Shown here: piece by piece, positions 47,042 to 60,094 of the stretch
How positions within the stretch are numbered: the first letter of the stretch is position 1
Layout of the letters: each line of letters opens with the position of its first letter
Assembly: GCF_000208745.1 (NCBI RefSeq)
Contig: NC_030857.1
Coordinates: 8,985,159 to 9,049,158, forward strand
DNA: 64,000 nt
DNA from: Theobroma cacao
Lineage: Eukaryota; Streptophyta; Magnoliopsida; Malvales; Malvaceae
Direction of reading: 5' to 3'
The notes under the pieces: model-generated
Told to the model about the DNA's origin: nothing
Seen by the model: only the letters and a program-made list of their open reading frames with translations
The model's database searches: none
Translations under genes and position numbers: made by a program

Positions 47042-47063
47042 TTTTTTGTGCCATTACTGAGGA
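47042..47063 (+). other. decayed Athila primer-binding site
   Basis: TTTTGTGCCATTACTGAGGA resembles the Athila-type PBS TTTGGCGCCGTTGCCGGGGA with mostly C-to-T and G-to-A changes, as expected of methylation-driven decay. Confidence 0.6.
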
Positions 47064-47389
47064 TTTTGTTGTCTTTATTATTTGTTAATATTAAAATTTC
47101 ATAGATTAGTCTTAATTTATGTTTTATTTCTTTGTTTTGTGGGTGTGTCCAGTCGTTGTATGAGAAGAGCAAAAAGCTTGGAGATTATACCTTGTGATCC
47201 CAAAATTGAAAGAACATTCCGCAGACTTTGATGAGAAAATCAATAAGGTTTTGCCCCAATAAATAAAATGACTAATTAGTAGGGTGAACAGCAAATCCAC
47301 GAGCGCATAGCAACAGAAAATCGAAGCTTAAGGGATTATGCTATCCCATTGGTGTAAGGGATTCCATTAAGCATTCAAAGGTCAGCTAT

Positions 47390-49220
47390 TGAAGCTAATA
47401 ATTTCGAGATCAAGTCAACCATCATCACCATGATTTAAACTTCAGTCCAGTTTGAGGGTCTACCAGATGATGATCCAAAGGGCCATATATCAAACTTTTT
47501 GGAAATTTGTGATACGTTTAAACACAGTGGTGTCATAAATGATGTAATTCGTTTGAGGCTTTTTTTTTTCTCATTGAGGGATAAAGATAAAGCATGGCTG
47601 AATGTGCTCCCTACTAGCTTAATAACAACATTGGATGATCTTGCTTGAAGTTCCTTGCCAAGTTTTTTCCTCCAGCTAAGACAACAAAAATGAGGAATGA
47701 TATTACATAATTCATGCAGTAAGATTCAAAATCGTTGTATGAAGCTTGGGAAAGATACAAAGAATTGTTGAAGGAGATGGCTGCAAACAACTACCAGTGG
47801 CCATCAGAGTGAGCAATACATAGGAAAGTAGCTGGAATTCATGATGTAAATGCTTTTTTGACATTATCTGCATAGGTAGTAGCTTTAACTGAGACTCTTG
47901 AATCTTTTGGTACTAACCCTGTGCAAAGTCCTTTTGTAGCTTGTGAGTATTATGGTGATAATCATGCAAGTCATCAGTGTCCAAGCTCAATAAAAACAAT
48001 GCAATTTGTGGGGAATAGCTAACAGAATAACCCTTACTCCAACACTTACAACCCAGGGTGGAGGAACCATTCAAACTTCTCGTGGGCTAATAATCAAGGA
48101 CTTTCCTCAACTTCAAGGCCGAACGCACCTCTGGGATTTCAACAACAAGCCAGAGCACCTATCTTTGAAAATAGACCAACTGTGGAAGATTTGCTAAGGC
48201 AGTACATGACATAGAATGATAGAATTATACAAAGTCAAACAGCTCTCATTCAGAGTCGGTAGCATCAATTTAAAACCTTAAGGCTCAACTTGGTCAACTT
48301 GCCAATTTATTAAACAACTGACCTCAAGGAACACTGCCTAGCGATATAGAGGTGAATCCAAGGAGAAAAAGTAAGGAACAAGTTATGGCAATCACATTGA
48401 GGAGCGAAAAAAAGGTTGAAAATAGTGTTAGGCAAGCTAATCTCCGAGATAAGCTTGTTAAGAATGAAATAGTGATTAAGACAGCTGATAAGTAAATTCA
48501 AGAAAAAGAAGCAAAGGCAACTTTACCACCACCACCATTTTTTCAGCACCTTTAGAAACAAAAGCTTGATAAGCACTTTCAAAAGTTTTTTAAAGTATTA
48601 AAAAAGCTTCACATCAACATTCCTTTTGTAAAAACTCTAGAGCAAATGCCATTATATGTGAAGTTTTTGAAAGACATATTAACTAAGAAGAGGAAATTGG
48701 AGGATTTCAAGACAAGTACACTCATTGAAGAGTGCAGCACAATAATTCAGAATACACTCTCACCAAAGCTTAAGGACCTAAGGATTTATCTATCCCTTGC
48801 TCAATTGGTAAAGTTAAATTTTCAAAAGCTTTGTGTGATTTGGGTGCTGGTGTCTTAATTATTCCTTTATCTATTGTTGGAGAATTGGACTAAAGGAGTT
48901 TAACCCACTACAATCAAATTGTAACTTGTAGACAAAACAATAAGGAAGCCTTTGGGGATTATAGAGGATGTCTTGATTAAAGTGGGGAAATTATACATTC
49001 TGGTGGACTACTTTATACTTGAAATGGAGGAAGATGAAGAGGTTCTGATCATACTAGGATGTCCATTCTTACCCACTACAAGCACACTAATCGATGTAAG
49101 AGAACGCAGAATAACTTTCAGAGTTGGAGAAAAGGTAGTTGAATTTACTATTTTAATGCGCCTAACTACCCTTCCTTTACAACTCAATGCTATAGAGTGG
49201 ACTCAGCTGATAAAGGTAAA
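47390..49220 (+). pseudogene. Athila-type gypsy gag and protease remnant
   Basis: A gag block at 47450-47640: F-E-G-L-P-D-D-D-P, then F-L-E-I-C-D-T-F-K, then L-R-D-K-D-K-A-W-L. Then F-F-P-P-A-K-T (about 47665) and Y-E-A-W-E-R-Y-K-E-L-L (about 47740). A knuckle-like C-E-Y-Y-x4-H-x4-C follows near 47942 (second Cys now Tyr). The protease-like block is at 48952-49200 (D-V-L-I-K-V-G-K, then I-L-G-C-P-F-L). Many stops and frameshifts. It is cut at 49220 by the Tekay-family insertion; the rest of the element lies outside the window. Confidence 0.8.
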
Positions 49221-52209
49221 TGTCACGACCCAAAACTCCTATCGAGCCCGTGACAATCGCCGTGACATCTCGATAGACATTCATTACCCGGAATGTCAAT
49301 CGAAACCTCGCAAGGCTTAACATCAGTTTTTCTCACTTCCCTTGTGAGGATTAGTTACTAAAATCATGTTTGGAGAGATTATAAACTATTTCCAAATCAA
49401 AACAATAAAAAATATTTTTTTACAGGGGCATTTTGGTCATTTTTCCTCAAAAATTCTGAACTCGACTAAAAATGCAGTATATGAGTGAAAAACACATATT
49501 TCATGCTCAAAAATAAGTTTAGATATCTAAAATATTCATTTAAAGTAAAATTATAACTATTTGAATATAATAAAAATATTTAATAAAATATTCTATTTTC
49601 TGATAAAACAATATTTATAGAGTTATCGGTAAATAATTTTTGTAGCGTAAAAGCTAAATAAATTTATACATATTGTAATACAAATAACCAAAGTATAAAA
49701 TTTCATTTACAGTGACATGTGGGCCCACGAACGACCAAAAGTATCAAAAGCGATAAACCTACAGTTTTTGAGAATGCAAGTCCAACTGTAGCCCTCAACA
49801 AAATGAGCTATCTACCGACTATCTTGAGCCTGAAATGGGTGGAAAGGAGGGTGGTGAGATTATATAATCCCAGTGAGTAAACAAATACCATCTAAATATC
49901 TAAAGCTGAGTAAATGGAGACAGATTAAAATAGATCATCATACTATAATTTATCACCTTTCAACTTATTTCAACCAAATAAAATTAATTCATATAAATCG
50001 AGTAATCAACATGGCTTATGAATTTCTTAAAACTTTGGCTCCTGCCAAAATCATTCTCATACTCAATTATCAGAGATACCTTGGCCTAAGGCTATCCCAA
50101 CCGAGTCCGCCAAGGCTGTTAAATAATTTCGTATACACATAAACATATTTTTATTTTGAAAACATAGTCGTTCCTTGGCGTTGGCTGAGTTCACCCTCAC
50201 GTGGTGGTTTGGCGTGAAGTGAACTCTAAAAGTGTACCTAGAGAGTTACCTTACACGCCTCTCCGACTGAGGTAAGAATATAACAGGGTTACCATGCCCC
50301 TCTAATAGGCTGGTCCATGGAACCCGCCCACTGTAGCAAGCTAAACTCACCAATTCAATAAAATCTCAACCGCATGACATGGCAATTACATCACAATCCA
50401 GCCTCTCAAGGCTAAATACACAGTTCATATATTTTCAACACATTTACTAATTCAGCCATTCATGCAAATATTGTCATAAGCCATTCGATTCAAACCATGA
50501 ATTTACAACACATGAAAACAGTCTCCAATTACTCTATTTTCAAAACCATCATTCAATCGCAAGACAATTTTATAAAATCATTTTCATTTTATCTCATTTT
50601 GCTTATAAAACATAAAGATTTACCATTTAAACTCATTTTCCATAAAATCACAAAATCGGATAAAAGCACTTTAGATAATTAAGACGATAGTAAGGTTACT
50701 CACTATTTCGGCAGTCGAATTCTGAGTACTATGATTCTTGATCCTCGGGTACTATCTCTTTACTTTTGCCAGAATGCTCACCACCTAGACATAATGCACA
50801 ATAAGCCATTTACTACATTTGTGCTAAATTGTTATAGAACCAATTCATGCTTTATACTAATGTATGAAATGGGATGCAAATTGTTCGGATTATCGTCTAA
50901 ACATGGTGCTCTACACAAATTTAATTGTGTACCTAAATAAAACGGTATTGGCCTAATTCGATCTATCACTCGATTAATTGGCCAATATGTCCAATTTAAC
51001 TCCAAATAATTTCATTTTTCTTTCAATTCTCTAAATCATCAAACACAAATTAAATAACTTGAAATATGGCAAAATCATCCTCACATTTTCTCTTGGAAAA
51101 TTCGGCCATGGTGGGTGCATCAACACTATGATTTTTCCTACTTGATTTTCTCATCGTAATTCATCATTTCCTAACCAATTCACTTGAAATAAAATCAAAT
51201 CCACCATACACACTCTACATGGAAAATTCGGCCAATGATGGGTAATGGGAGAAAATGAATTTTTCTTGCTTGATTTTCATGCTACACATAACTAACTAAC
51301 TAAAAACACTAAAATATCTTAAAATCTAACCAAATCAAGCATCAAAACTCCTCCCCCCATGTCCGGCCAGCAAGGGATTCATCATGCAAACTTGATTCTC
51401 AACCATGGAAAATGCAAAATAATGCATAGGAAATTTAGGTCACAAGCTAGAATTGAAAAATCTTACCTTTTGTCACTTGATTCTTTGAATTTTCACACTT
51501 TTGCCTTGAATTTTTTCACCTAGGGTTTTTGTTCTTCTTTTCTTTCTTTGTTCTTCCTTTGGGCGGCCATAATGAAGAGAAATAGGCTGATTTTATGCTA
51601 ATTTATAAGGAAAATAATAAATGGATGAGAATTTGACACATGTCACCATTTCATTGGTCCATGTGTCATAGTTACCCATTAAACAATCTCTTTCCACCAC
51701 TTAAATTTTCTCAATTATCCATGATAATATTGGGTAAAATTCATGTGCTGGACAAGTGTTGGGTGGTGTAAAATTACAATTTTGCCCCTGAGGTGGCAAA
51801 ATGACTATTTTGCCCTTTATGCTCAAAAAAATGTCAAAATTAAAATTTTTCACTTCTCAAATTCAAATTATGTTCTAAACAGTCAATCTTGATCAAAAAC
51901 TTCTTCCAACATTCCAATTTTTATCCTCAGGTGGCAAAATGACCATTTTGCCCCTAGATCATGAAAATTCCAATTTGACTCCAAATCGGTCTTTGAACTC
52001 CGAATCACCATTTTAAGTCTTTCTGGGATTTTAAAATTCTCAATTTCATCTTAAAATCTTTATTTGGTCTAGTTCAAGGCTTAATTCAACTTAATTGTAC
52101 CATTTGGTACATTAACGACCTTTAACGATTTTCGAGGTACCCAAGTAAGCAAATATGCATTCTTATGTAAGACTGGCATAATAAACATATTGTAGAGTTG
52201 GGCTTGACA
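49221..52209 (-). repeat. 3' LTR of the LARD-like element (copy B)
   Basis: 2989 bp, TGTCACGACC to GGGCTTGACA on the plus strand. The most complete minus-oriented copy of the roughly 3-kb LTR, homologous along its length to 34487-37482 and 56992-59935. Inserted in Athila sequence (left flank GTAAA). Confidence 0.9.
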
Positions 52210-55200
52210 GCACTACCCCCCTTAAAATAAAATTTTGACCTTAAAATTTCATTTACTGAACTCCGAGAAAATGTGAGGGTATTGTTTTCTCATCCAATGC
52301 TCGACTTCTTATGTCCTCCCCTTTATAGGGAATTTCGATTTGTTCACCTCATTTACCTCCAATTTAACTAGAGTACTTCACTTATGTCTATTATTATCCT
52401 TTAAAATCAGATCAACAGTAACCTTCACAATTATGATCTCTTATATCAAGACACCAAGCATGCTTTTATTACTATCATTAAACTTGAACCATAATTCCAT
52501 CTCAATCATACCAATTTCGATCGCATTTTATACTTATTTGTGTATACCAATCTCTATCTTATTACTTCATTCCATATCAAACTTCTCGACTTTCATTCAT
52601 TCATTCCATCTTCATACAATATTGTGTAGTTTATAGTATCATTAACATGCCATACTCATTCTTATACATATCCTCAACGTTAGGGAAGATTAATGGCTTC
52701 AATTATTTCCACATACTTCATGTTTACCTTGCATTTAGGAAATTTCAATCTTCTTAATCCTATTAATCCATCTCATATGGCTTAATCGCACTATGGATTA
52801 CATTCCCTTAACTATTTCACCAAAATTCCTTAGGTCGCCATAAATCGACTTTTGATAAGATTCTTGATCGTTACATTATCTATACAACTCATCAAATATA
52901 TTGAGTTCAAATCTCGAACCACTAAAACCATTCTTCATTTTAGTTGGGTACATCACTAACTCCACACATACGTATACACGCACATTCAAATGTCCATATT
53001 CCTCATTATGTATACGGGTCTCTATTTTCAAATGCCTTCAGACTAATTTCTCTTTGTTCATTCCCATCCATAACCAAGATTCAATAGAATAATCTTCATA
53101 ATTCATACAAATTCTCATCATGCCTGTGCATAGTTCCACATCATTTACATACTTATACTCTCTTCTTATCATTTCCAATTATATGCTTAAGTTTCCTTGT
53201 ACTATATATCATTGCATCTTATGCAATACCACAATTCCTAAGAGTCATCCTTTTTCCTTGATTATCCTTCATGCCTCAACATTACTTTGTATCCTTCTTG
53301 CATTCTGACATTGATTTGTCACTTAAAACTCAAACTCATTTGAATCATGTATGCCTCAAGCATTTTCGAATTCCAATTTCCATAATATATTAGGAAAGTT
53401 TCATTATCCGACTTTATTATCAAGGTCAACTTCAATCATCCTTTGTTCCACTCTTTCATATGAACATAACATCATTCTCCCTTAGCCAATTTATAAATTG
53501 TACTTGAAATTACAAGACTTGAAACTAGATTCTCCTCAAGTAATTTTCAATGTCGATACAAATATCACTCTCAATTTATGGCTTCCTTTTTATGATCTCT
53601 TAACTTAGTGCTTGCTTTCACGAGATCCATGGAAGAAATTCTTTTGAGTATTTCCTTGGGGATATCTATCTTAAACTTATGTTTCACAACAGATGATCAC
53701 TTAACTCGTGACTTAGCCGTTTGGCTCCTTAGCAAGTTTCAAAATCACACATCTTATACTCATCTCGTATAATTTATAATTCTTTCTCAAAGGTGTTTAA
53801 ACATTCTTGAAACACTTAATCACTTATTTACTCTTTCATACTCCAAGTATATCATTTCCATAAAGGCGTGCCCAACTACTTATGCTTCAATTTATCTCCT
53901 AGGGTTTCTAGCATATCACGTAGTTTACTTGTGTTGTCACTAATCCTTTCCTTTCAACAAAGTCAAGTCAAGATTTGTAAATTCTCATAACAATATTCTA
54001 TATAAACTCATTTGTTATATCATTCTTGAAATCTTTATTCACACTTTCATCACTTGGTATTGACATCTCTTATCAATATCTCATACATTCATCTAACCTT
54101 TCACTCACTTCCTCTTTAACCTTTTACAAGGCTTAATCTCTTGTCTTCTTTATTTCTTAAGATTTGACTTCAGTCAACATATTGTTCATCTTAACACTCC
54201 ACATGTTAATTTATTTTTATGTAGCCATCTCAAAAACTCTCTAACTTTTCTTTCTCTTACATGCCAATATATAAGGCAATAAAGAAACTTTGGAATTTCA
54301 CTCATTATCTTTATCGTAATACCTCCCCAATGCACTTAAGACTCCAAACAACAAAGCTTAGCATCAAAACCAATGACCATTTTCCAACTCGTGAGTCCAA
54401 TCTTTATGCCGCTCATAGTTTGCTCGTGCTTTCTAGCCATAAAGGGTTCTTAACTAATTACATTTATAAAGTGGATAATTCACTTAATTATTACATCTCG
54501 TCCTTGCAGTTATAAGATCAAGATATCTCGAATTTAGGATGCAGAAGTTCCCTCCTAGAACATATCAAAAAATCCACATATTTCAAGTCCCACCTTAGGA
54601 CATCTTTCCCATATGGTGTAATGAATTCACAATATATACATCATCCTACACATAATTACTTATTATTTATGGTATCCCACTATTTTCATTATCCATTTCT
54701 GATCATCTTCCTTGTCTTATAACTCTAATAGTTTATTAACTTCCAGTACAAAGACCACAAAAATAGGTCATCTTTCACTACATTTATACTCACAATCCTT
54801 ATTAATCAAAAATTTATCCTTATCAAGTTCCATCATTTATCTTTAATGGACCATATTTGTATTAGATTATCTTTCTATAATGTTATGGCATCATTTTATA
54901 CTTCCTTCACCCTCAAGCTTACAATCTTTGACTTTATCACATTAATCGCTCAAAATGTCATCTAGAGCCTCATTGATTTCTTCCATATCCTTTCAAATTA
55001 TAACTACAATTAAGATTCCCAATTTCACATCTCCATGATTGATTGTTAGTCTTACCACACTGTCTCCCAATATCCTGTGCAATTACAATACACTGAACCC
55101 ACATATTATAACATAATCTCCTAGTTCAATGTGTTTGCTCGGGAATCATCTTCTCTGATACAATTTGTCCCATAAACCAGAATTTTATTTATTTAGCTTT

Positions 55201-55690
55201 GCATTCGGAATCATATAAAAAACTCACATACTATGATAAGTAATAATTCCCAGCAAACATCATTAATTCAAATGACCTTTTATACCTCGTCAAAATCTAG
55301 GGTTATCACCCCAAAAGTTCATCACGTTAATCGGTGTCCATTTCTTAATACTGCAAAATATAATCATTGCTAGATATGGTAATTGCTTGAATCATTAATG
55401 ACTTTCCACATCAGTCTTTAGTAATTATTTAAGATGATCAACCATGCCACTAAGATAAATATCTTTCCTTAATAGTCATAATGCTAATCCACTTCTGTCA
55501 TACCAAAAGATTCCCATATACCTCTAGTCACTTAAACAGCTACTTTATAATACATTCTAGTCACACACTTTAAAAGCCAAACTATTAACTTCTTTGTACA
55601 ATAACTATTATCTCTTTTACTCTACATCTACCTAGAGTTAAAGTAGTACAAAATCCTACGAAAATATTACATGTTATTAGGATCATCATC
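52210..55690 (-). other. non-coding interior of the LARD-like element
   Basis: About 3.5 kb, strongly C/T-rich on the plus strand (A/G-rich on the element strand). Short plus-strand ORFs are low-complexity shadows. No retroviral domain found in any frame read. Confidence 0.65.
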
Positions 55691-56254
55691 TTAATCTGAT
55701 CTTATCGGAAGATTATACTCCAAGTCCTTTTTAAGATCCTCTTTCGGGTTCTCCTCCTCTTGAGATTTTCTCCTTTGTTCCTCAATCCAGGCTTGTTGTA
55801 TTCTCCTACATTCCTCATAACTCACCGATGCAGCATTTCTTTCACAACCGGGAGGAAAATGTCGTACAACGTTCACTTTCCTACGAGGATTATTTGCAAC
55901 AGTTACTTTCTCCTTATTCTTTTCTTGTTGTTCCTTTACATTCATCCCACAGACTGGAGGATAGTGTCAAACAACTAACACGCCCTTCCTAGGATGAATA
56001 CCTCTTTTTGCAATTGCCTTCCTCGCCCAATCTCTATGGTATTCTTCAGGTTGTTTCAAAAGGAAATCTTTTACAATTTTCGGAGTGTTAGAGCTACTCT
56101 CACTTTCAAAATTCTTGCTACTCTCGAAGCTTTCCTTATTACGAAACCATTCCAGATTACCTAGATTAGGGTGCCATTGGCTCTTGGCAGTGGAATCTAA
56201 TGATCCCTTACTAGCGCTATGAGGGGTATCGGGACTATCACCTCATCTAGACAT
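55691..56254 (-). pseudogene. short LARD ORF with doubled P-P-x-C motif
   Basis: ATG at 56254, stop at 55691, 188 codons, with in-frame TGA codons at 56243-56245 and 55967-55969 (each one C-to-T change from CGA). The product is rich in Lys, Glu, Ser and Asn. Two similar blocks occur about 35 residues apart: V-V-(stop)-H-Y-P-P-V-C-G near 55950-55975 and V-V-R-H-F-P-P-G-C-E near 55845-55870. The second is followed by a charged helix (R-R-I-Q-Q-A-W-I-E-E). I do not recognise the family and make no functional claim. It sits where gag would start. Confidence 0.55.
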
Positions 56255-56467
56255 GGTGTGTGCAACCAGCGCACCTCAAAACCTATACGTAATCAAGCAG
56301 TAATTTCTTAATTTTTTTACGCATCACAAGAATAGGTAGGTTTCTATATGTAGGTGCATGCATTCTACTCAACCTAACTTAACTTAACTTAGGGCCACAC
56401 TAACATTATAAATTTTTAAATTAACTTTAAAACCAAAAGCTCTGTGTTTTGATCTTTAAAACCAAAA

Positions 56468-56479
56468 GCTCTGATACCA
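56468..56479 (-). other. primer-binding site (initiator-Met), LARD element
   Basis: Minus strand TGGTATCAGAGC, a perfect match to the standard initiator-Met PBS, 7 bp from the LTR edge. A second partial copy of the PBS-adjacent leader lies at 56425-56444. Confidence 0.9.
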
Positions 56480-56486
56480 CTCTAAT

Positions 56487-56991
56487 TGTCACGATCCGGA
56501 ACTCCCATCAAGCTCGTGACAATCGCCACGACGTCCTGATAGACATTCATTACCCGAAATGTCAATCGAAACCTCGCAAGGCTTAACATCAATTTTTCTC
56601 ACTTCCCCTGTGAGTATTAGTTACTAAAATCATGTTTTGAGAGATTATAAACTATTTCCAAATCAAAACGATAGAAAAATAATTTTTTTTCACAAGGGCA
56701 TTTTGGTCATTTTTCCTCAAAAATTTTGAACCCGACTAAAAATGTAGTATTTGAGTGAAAAACACATATTTCATGTTCAGAAATAAGTTTAGATATCTAA
56801 AACATTCATTTAAAGTGAAATTATAACTATTTGAATAAAATAAAAATATTCAATAAAATATTCTATTTTTTTATAAAATAATATTTATAGAGTTACCGGT
56901 AAATAATTTTTTAGCGTAAAAGCTAAATAAATTCATACATACTGTAATACATATAATCAAAGTATAAAATTTCATTTACAGTGACACGTGG
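56487..56991 (-). repeat. 5' LTR of the LARD-like element, interrupted (copy C1)
   Basis: Homologous to 49221 to about 49725. It ends abruptly at CACGTGG, where the intact copy continues GCCCACG and where the next element begins with TGTCAAGCC. Confidence 0.85.
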
Positions 56992-59935
56992 TGTCAAGCC
57001 CGACCTTATAAAATATTAGCCATGTCATTCATGTGATTGACAGAATGATTGCATACTTGAAAAGCCCAGAAAAATCATTAAAAGTCAGTAGTGTACTTAG
57101 TGGTGTAACTAGGTTGAATTAAGCCTTGAACTAGCCCAAATAGAGATTTTAAGATGAAATTGAGAATTTAAAAACCCCAGAATGACGTAAAATGGTGATT
57201 CGGAGTTCGATGACCGATTTGGAGTCAAATTGAAATTTTCATGATCTAGGGGCAAAATGGTCATTTTACCACTGGACATTAAGATGTGAGTGTTGGATGA
57301 AATTTTTGATTAAGATTGACTATGTAGAATATAATTTGAGTTTGAGAAGTGAAAAACTTTAATTTCGACATTTTTTCGAGCATAAGGGCAAAACAGTCAT
57401 TTTGCCACCCCAATGGCAAAATTGTAATTTTACACTACCCAACGCTTGTCCAGCACATGGATTTTACCCAATATTATCGTGGATAATTGAGAGAATTTAA
57501 GCGGAGATAGATTGCTTAATGGGTAAGTATGACACATGGACCAATGGAATGGTGACATGTGTCAAATTTTCATCCATTAAATATTTGGCTTAAAAATCAG
57601 CACATGAATCAGTCCATTTCTCTTCATATGGCCGGCCAAAGCAAGAACAAAGGAAGAAAAGAAAGAACCAAACCCCAGGTGGAAAAATTCAAGGGAAAAG
57701 TGTGAAAATTCAAAGAATCAAGTGACAAAAGGTAAGATTTTTCAATTCTAGCTTGTGATCTACCTTTCCTATGCATTCTTTTTCATTTTTCATGGATGAG
57801 AATCAAGTTTGCATGAGGGTACCCTTGCTGGCCGGACTTGGGGGGAGGAGTTTTGATGCTTGATTTGGTTAGATTTTAAAATATTTTAGTGTTTTTAGTT
57901 AGTTAGTGATGTGTAGCATGAAAATCAAGCAAGAAAAATTCATTTTCTCCCATTACCCATCATTGGCCAAATTTTCCATGTAGAGTGTGGATGGTGGATT
58001 TGATTTTATTTCAAGTGAATTGGTTAGGAAATGGTGAATTACGGTGAGAAAATCAAGTAGGAAAAATCATAGTGTTGATGCACCCACCATGGCCGAAATT
58101 TCCAAGAGAAAATGTGAAGATGATTTTGCTAAATTTTATGCTATTTGACTTGTGTTTGATGGTTTGGAGAATTGGAAGAAAAATGGAGTTAATTGGAGTT
58201 GAATTGGAAATATTGGCCAATTAATCGGGTGATAGATCGAATTAGGCCAATACCGTTTTATTTGGGTACACAATTTAATTTGTGTAGAACACCGTGTTTA
58301 GACGATAATCCGAACAATTTGCATTCCATTTCATGCATCCATATAGTTTTATAACGGTTTAGCACCAATGTGGTAAATTGCTTGATTGTGCATTATGTCT
58401 AGATGGTGAATCCTCTGATAAGGGCAAAGAAATTGTACCCGAGGATCAATAGTCAGAGTACTCTAAAAATTTGACTCTTGAAATAGTGAGTAACCTTATC
58501 ATCATTTTAATTATCTAAAGTGGTCTTTTTATTCAATTTTGTGAATGTTATGAAAAATAAGTTAAATGGTCAATTTTTAGGTTTTATAAACAAAATGTGT
58601 TTAAATGAAATGATTTTATAAATTATCTTGAAATTGAATGATGGCTTTGAAAATAGAGTAATTGGAGACCATTTGATGTATTGTGAATTTATGGTTCTAA
58701 TTGATTGGTTTATGGTAATATTGGCATGAATGGCTGAATTGGTATTTGTGTTGAAAATGTATAAATTGTTGTTTGCCTTTATAGGCTGGATAATGATAAA
58801 ATTGCCATGTCATGCTATTGAATTTTTATTGTATGGTGGGTTTAGCTTGCTGCAGTGGGCGGGTTCTATGGACCAGCTTATTAGAGGGGCACGGAATTCT
58901 ATTATATATGTACCTTGGTCGAAGAGGCGCGTAGGGTATCTCCTGAGGTATGGTAAGAGTTCACATCATGCTGAACCACCTCGTGATGATGAACTCCGTT
59001 AACGCCAAGGAACGACTGTGTTTTTCAAACTAAAAATATGTTTATATGTATATGACTTTTTAACAGCCTTGGCAGACTCGGTTAAATGCCTCGACCAAGG
59101 TATTCCCGAGAATGATTTTGGCAAAAGCCAAGCTTTTAAGATACTCATAAGCCATGTTGATTATTTAAATGAAATGAATATTTATGTTATGAAATACATA
59201 TTGAGATGGAATATTTTTATCGTCTCCATTTACTCGACTTTAGATATTTTGGATGGTGTCTGTTTACTCACTGGGATTATATAATCTCACCACCCTCCTT
59301 TTCACCCATTCCAGGCTCAGAATAGGCTGTAGATAGCTGATTTCACTGAGGCTACCATTGGATTTGCATCCTCTAAACTGTAGGTTTACAGTCTCTCTTA
59401 CTTTTGGTTATTCGGGGGCCCACTTGTTATTGTAAATTAAATTAAATACTCCGGCTTACTGTATTACAATATGTATGAATTTATTTTGTTTTTACGCTAC
59501 AAAAATTACTTACGTATAACTTTAAAAATATTGTTTTATAAGAAATAGAATATTTTATTAAATATCTTTATTTTTATTATTATATTCGAATAATCATAAT
59601 TTCATTTTAAATGAAGGTTTTAGACGTTTAAACTTATTTTTGATTATGAATTATGTGTTTTGTAATCGCATACTACATTTTTACCTGGTTTCAAAATTTT
59701 CAAGAAAAAATGACCAAAATGCCCCTGTGAGACAGAAATCAATTTTTTTATTATTTTAAGTTGAAAATAGCTTAAAATCCTTTAGAACATGATATTTGGC
59801 AACGGTTACTCACAGAGGAAATGAGAAACTGATATTAAAGCTTTGTAGTGTTCTAGTTGGCATTTTAGGTAATGAGTGTCTATCGGGACACCGCGACGGT
59901 TGTCATGGGCTCGATGGGAGTACCGGGTCGTGACA
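56992..59935 (+). repeat. 5' LTR of the Tekay-like element (copy C2)
   Basis: 2944 bp, TGTCAAGCCCG to CGGGTCGTGACA. Followed by ATTAAAG and the PBS. Contains two GGCAAAAT-type dyads (57251-57270 and 57387-57406). Confidence 0.9.
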
Positions 59936-59942
59936 ATTAAAG

Positions 59943-59954
59943 TGGTATAAGAGC
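59943..59954 (+). other. primer-binding site of the Tekay-like element
   Basis: TGGTATAAGAGC, one mismatch to the initiator-Met consensus; the following AGCTTTTGGTTTTAAAG leader is shared with the LARD-like element. Confidence 0.85.
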
Positions 59955-60094
59955 TTTTGGTTTTAAAGTTGTTTTAAAAATTTACAGTGTCAGTGTGGCC
60001 CCGGGTTAAGTTAGGTTAGGTCGAATAGAATACATGCATCTGCATATAGAGCTTGAGGTTGCCTAAACTTGCTTGTTTCCTCTTATAGATTATC

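Larger units (their letters stand above)
49221..56991 (-). mobile_element. non-autonomous Tekay-family gypsy element (LARD-like)
   Basis: Minus-strand element: 3' LTR 49221-52209, internal 52210-56486, 5' LTR beginning at 56487 and interrupted at 56991 by a second family member. A perfect initiator-Met PBS (56468-56479) and a polypurine tract (AAGGGGGGTAG on the minus strand, about 52213-52223) flank the internal part. The 4.3-kb internal region has no gag, protease, RT or integrase similarity, only one short decayed ORF (55691-56254). Long LTRs plus a non-coding interior fit a large retrotransposon derivative needing a helper. Confidence 0.85.

Noticed and set aside
52340..53308. Ser/Ile/Leu-rich plus-strand ORFs
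   Set aside because: Translation of the C/T-rich antisense of the LARD interior; low complexity.
58730..59284. ORFs of 88-90 codons
   Set aside because: Inside the LTR of the Tekay-like element, not conserved in copies A2 and B.
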